From assembly GCA_019454045.1 (NCBI GenBank), contig SKCR01029079.1:145367-209366 (forward strand): DNA of 64,000 nt. The letters are read 5' to 3'. Shown piece after piece: positions 61,212-64,000 of the stretch. The notes under the pieces were generated by a model, which made no database searches, was not told where the DNA came from, and saw nothing but the letters and a program-made list of their open reading frames with translations. A program made the position numbers and the translations under genes. The DNA is from Zanthoxylum bungeanum. Taxonomy: Eukaryota; Streptophyta; Magnoliopsida; Sapindales; Rutaceae. Each line of letters begins with the position of its first letter. The stretch's first letter is position 1.

Positions 61212-61216
61212 AAGTG

Positions 61217-61653
61217 TATGTCAAAATTGTCTAAACCTAATCACTCTAAAGTGAGGGTCCCCTAATCCATTAAGTGTTTGTAGTGGGCACCTCATCTATA
61301 TGAATTTGATGGAAGCACACAAAAGTCAACCTTCACGCACAGAGAGAGATGGCAGAATGAAAGCCTTTAAACTCATTTTGATTAGATTGACGGGTTTTGT
61401 ATTGTAAAATTTAATAATTTAACTAGGTATAGAAAGATCCGCGGTTGCTACGATTTTTATTTTCCAAAAATAAAAAATAAAAGATAAGTAGCACTTATTA
61501 AAGTCGGTTAATGTGTCATGTTAAGACCATCGTCCCATAAAATAAAGTCATCTATCAAAATAAAAAGTGTAATTTATCATGTATATCTATTTATATATGT
61601 ATATATCATAATGAAGAGATATAAAACATAAAAAATATACATGAATCTTGTAG
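61217..61653. other. spacer between the gypsy-type and CACTA elements
   Basis: AT-rich DNA with no gene visible. It ends in the TAG target duplication of the CACTA element (61651-61653). Confidence 0.5.
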
Positions 61654-63538
61654 CACTACAAGAAAACTGCCAAATAGCGACGGAAAAATCCGTAGCTAAT
61701 TCGTCGCTAATTGACCATTCGCGACGGAAAAAATTCTGTCTCTATTTTGTTGGTCGCAAAAAAAATAGCGACGAAAATATTCCATCCGTCGCTAAATCTC
61801 TATATAGCGACGGAATTTTCGTCTATATATAGCGACGGAATTTTCGTCGCTAAATAGCAACGGAAATTCCGTTTCTATTTAGCGACGGAATATTTATGTA
61901 GCTATTCCGTAGCTATAATTTTTTTTTAAAAAAAATTAAAAACTAAAATTTTAAAATTTTTGAGAGGCGAGAAATTTAAAATTTTAAAAATATGTAGCGA
62001 CGGAATATTTCCGTAGCCATAAATTTTTTTTGAAAAAAATTTTAAAATTTTAGAGAGGCGGGAAATTTAAAATTATTTAGCGACGAAATATTTCCGTAGC
62101 TATACTTAAAAAAAACGAAAATTTTAAAATTTTAGAGAGGCGGGAAATTTAAATTTTAAAAATATATAAAAATTTTAAAATTTTAGAAATGAAAAAAATT
62201 TAAAATTTTAGAAAAGAAAAAATTTAAAATTTTAGAAAGGAAATTTTTTTAAATTTTAGAGAGGGGGGGGGAAATTTTATAATTATATAGATATGAAAAA
62301 TTTATAATTGTAGAGATATTTATAAAATTTTAGATAAGGGAAAATTTTAAAATTTTGAATTGTATAAAATTTTAAAAAAATGGATTTTTAATTGTTATAT
62401 ATACATCTTCAATTATACAAGATACCGTAATGTCCATCGCGAGCTTCGACACACCCACCATCCATTTACGAAATGTCCACCGTTTGTTTCTTAAGAAATT
62501 TTAAAAGAAGGGATAAGAAAAAATGAGAGATTGATAATGAGAGTTGAGGTATGAAAAAATTTGATGGTATATGAAATTGAGTAAGAAAATTTTGGATGGT
62601 GTATTGGAGTTGAGAGTTAAAAGATTATGATGTATATATAGAGGAAAAAAAATAAGAAAAGTGGGAAGATTGTGTAAATTTTGTAGACATTTGAAATTTT
62701 CACAAGGCGGGAATTTTTTTGAAATTTGACTAAAATTAGCGACGGAATAGATATTCCGTTTCTATTTAGCGACGGAAAATCCGTCTCTATTTTTTAAAAA
62801 AAAAAGTGGCGCGAAAGGAATAAATAAATTTGGGGGGATTGAAAATTTTAAAAATTAGCGACGGGAATAGAAACAAAATAATTCTGTTTCTACTCATCGA
62901 TTAAAAATAAAAATTAGCTATGGAATTGATTTTCGTTTCTAATTAGTGACAGAATTTAATTCCGTTTCTAATTAACAAAAAAAAATTAAAATTAAAATAA
63001 ATTTAAAATTAGCGACGGAATTTCAATTCCGTTTCTAATTAGCAATGGAATTGAATTCCGTTTCTAATTAGCGACGGAAAATTTCGTGTCTACTTAACAA
63101 AAAAATAAAAAATAAGAATAATAAAATTTTATTAGCTACAGAATTGAAATTAAGTTTCTAATTAGCGACGGAACAATTCTGTTTCTAATTAACAAAAAAA
63201 AAAATTAAAATTAAAATAAATTTAAAATTAGCGACATAATTGAAATTCCTTTTCTAATTGGCGATGGAATTTGAATTCCGTTTCTAATTAGCGACGAAAT
63301 TTGAATCCGTTTCTAATTAGCGACTGATTAGCGACGGAAAAATTCCGTTTCTAAACAAAATTAGTGACGGAATAGTAATCCGTCTCTAATTAGCGACGGA
63401 TTTTCATTTCGTCTCTAATTAGAGATGAATTTTTTTTGTCGCTAAATTTCGTCCCTAATTTCATTATCTGTTTCAATTCCGTCGTTATAAATTTTGAAAC
63501 GGAATATTCCGTCTCTAAAACTGTAATTTCTTGTAGTG
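61654..63538. mobile_element. non-autonomous CACTA (En/Spm) DNA transposon
   Basis: Termini are CACTACAAGAAAA at 61654 and its complement TTTCTTGTAGTG at 63527-63538, flanked by the 3-bp duplication TAG (61651-61653, 63539-63541). Both are diagnostic for CACTA elements. Many subterminal copies of a short motif (AGCGACGGAA and its complement TTCCGT) occupy about 61670-62110 and 62730-63510; in this superfamily such repeats bind the transposase. The AT-rich centre has no transposase gene. The short open frame at 61641-61832 is composed of the subterminal motif and is not a gene. Confidence 0.95.
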
Positions 63539-63541
63539 TAG

Positions 63542-64000
63542 AAAATTCAGTATATCATAATCATTAATTTAAATACGCCGTGTAGATATCGAGATATGTG
63601 GAAATACGACGTACCAAAAACATTGATTAAATTCATGTAATATAATTATTAATCAAAATGAGGACTTAAATATAATTTCTTTTTGTCCAGTAATTTATTT
63701 GATGTCACGTGAGCACCAAATGAGTTATGAGACAAAAAATTATATAATATGAAGTATGATTGTTAATTGAATGAGTGTTCAAAGTAAATAATATGTATTT
63801 GATTGTTGGTAGATATGCCAATTTTCTTATTCATATTTTTTTACTTGAGGATTTGGATCTAAGGAGGGCAATTATCCCACCTCACTTCTTCCAACTTGAC
63901 ATGAATAATTAATTTCATGTCCAGATCCAAATTATTCAAGATATCCAATATTCATGTCCATTCTTAAAAGTTGGATATAGTTATGGATTTTTATCCATGT
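63542..64000. other. AT-rich flank to window end
   Basis: No gene or repeat with recognisable ends. TTCATGTCCA-like words recur near 63915-63960. Confidence 0.4.

Overview
The window looks like repeat-rich nuclear DNA of a flowering plant, probably a eudicot. Genes carry short GT-AG introns, most of the sequence is LTR retrotransposon, and one block is inserted plastid DNA (ycf2/ycf15). I cannot name the species. Only three genes look intact: an OVATE family protein (+, 9793-10332), a cofactor-independent phosphoglycerate mutase with nine coding exons (-, 24290-20257), and a two-exon LURP-one-related protein (-, 54162-53258). A fourth, a lipid-droplet-associated hydrolase-like gene (+, 3613-8350), is recognisable exon by exon but is broken. 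The neighbours show no functional link to one another.

Layout. 1-3182: the 3' part of a Ty1/copia element (integrase, reverse transcriptase, RNase H, 3' LTR). 3613-8350: hydrolase pseudogene. 8.4-11.2 kb: AT-rich DNA with two foldback (MITE-like) repeats on either side of the OVATE gene. 11.7-18.9 kb: decayed minus-strand retroelement DNA, namely a SIRE-like gag remnant without pol and two head-to-tail LTRs. 20.2-24.5 kb: phosphoglycerate mutase. 25.05-25.69 kb: a 315-bp tandem duplication.

26311-52559 is a nested transposon cluster bounded by the 5-bp duplication GGTGG. The host element is a minus-strand Ty3/gypsy element of the Tat type: gag, protease, RT-RNase H, a second archaeal-type RNase H and integrase, plus an oppositely oriented gene with a plant mobile domain between integrase and 3' LTR. 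It has been hit by a fragment of one Copia element (29314-31920), by a complete 10-kb Copia element with about 2-kb LTRs (41290-51348, TSD TTCTC) and by about 1 kb of plastid DNA. The last two both lie in its 5' LTR.

53.2-54.3 kb holds the LURP-one gene. 56500-61216 is a second, gag-only gypsy-type element (minus strand) with a GC-rich tandem array of about 81-bp units. Its 5' LTR has become a large palindrome, yet the whole insertion is still flanked by the duplication AAGTG. 61654-63538 is a non-autonomous CACTA DNA transposon (TSD TAG).

The most unusual structures are the palindromic LTR, the antisense plant-mobile-domain gene inside the Tat element, the plastid insert inside a retrotransposon LTR, and the LTR-LTR junction near 17.77 kb. 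All of these are read from the sequence alone. No database search was run.
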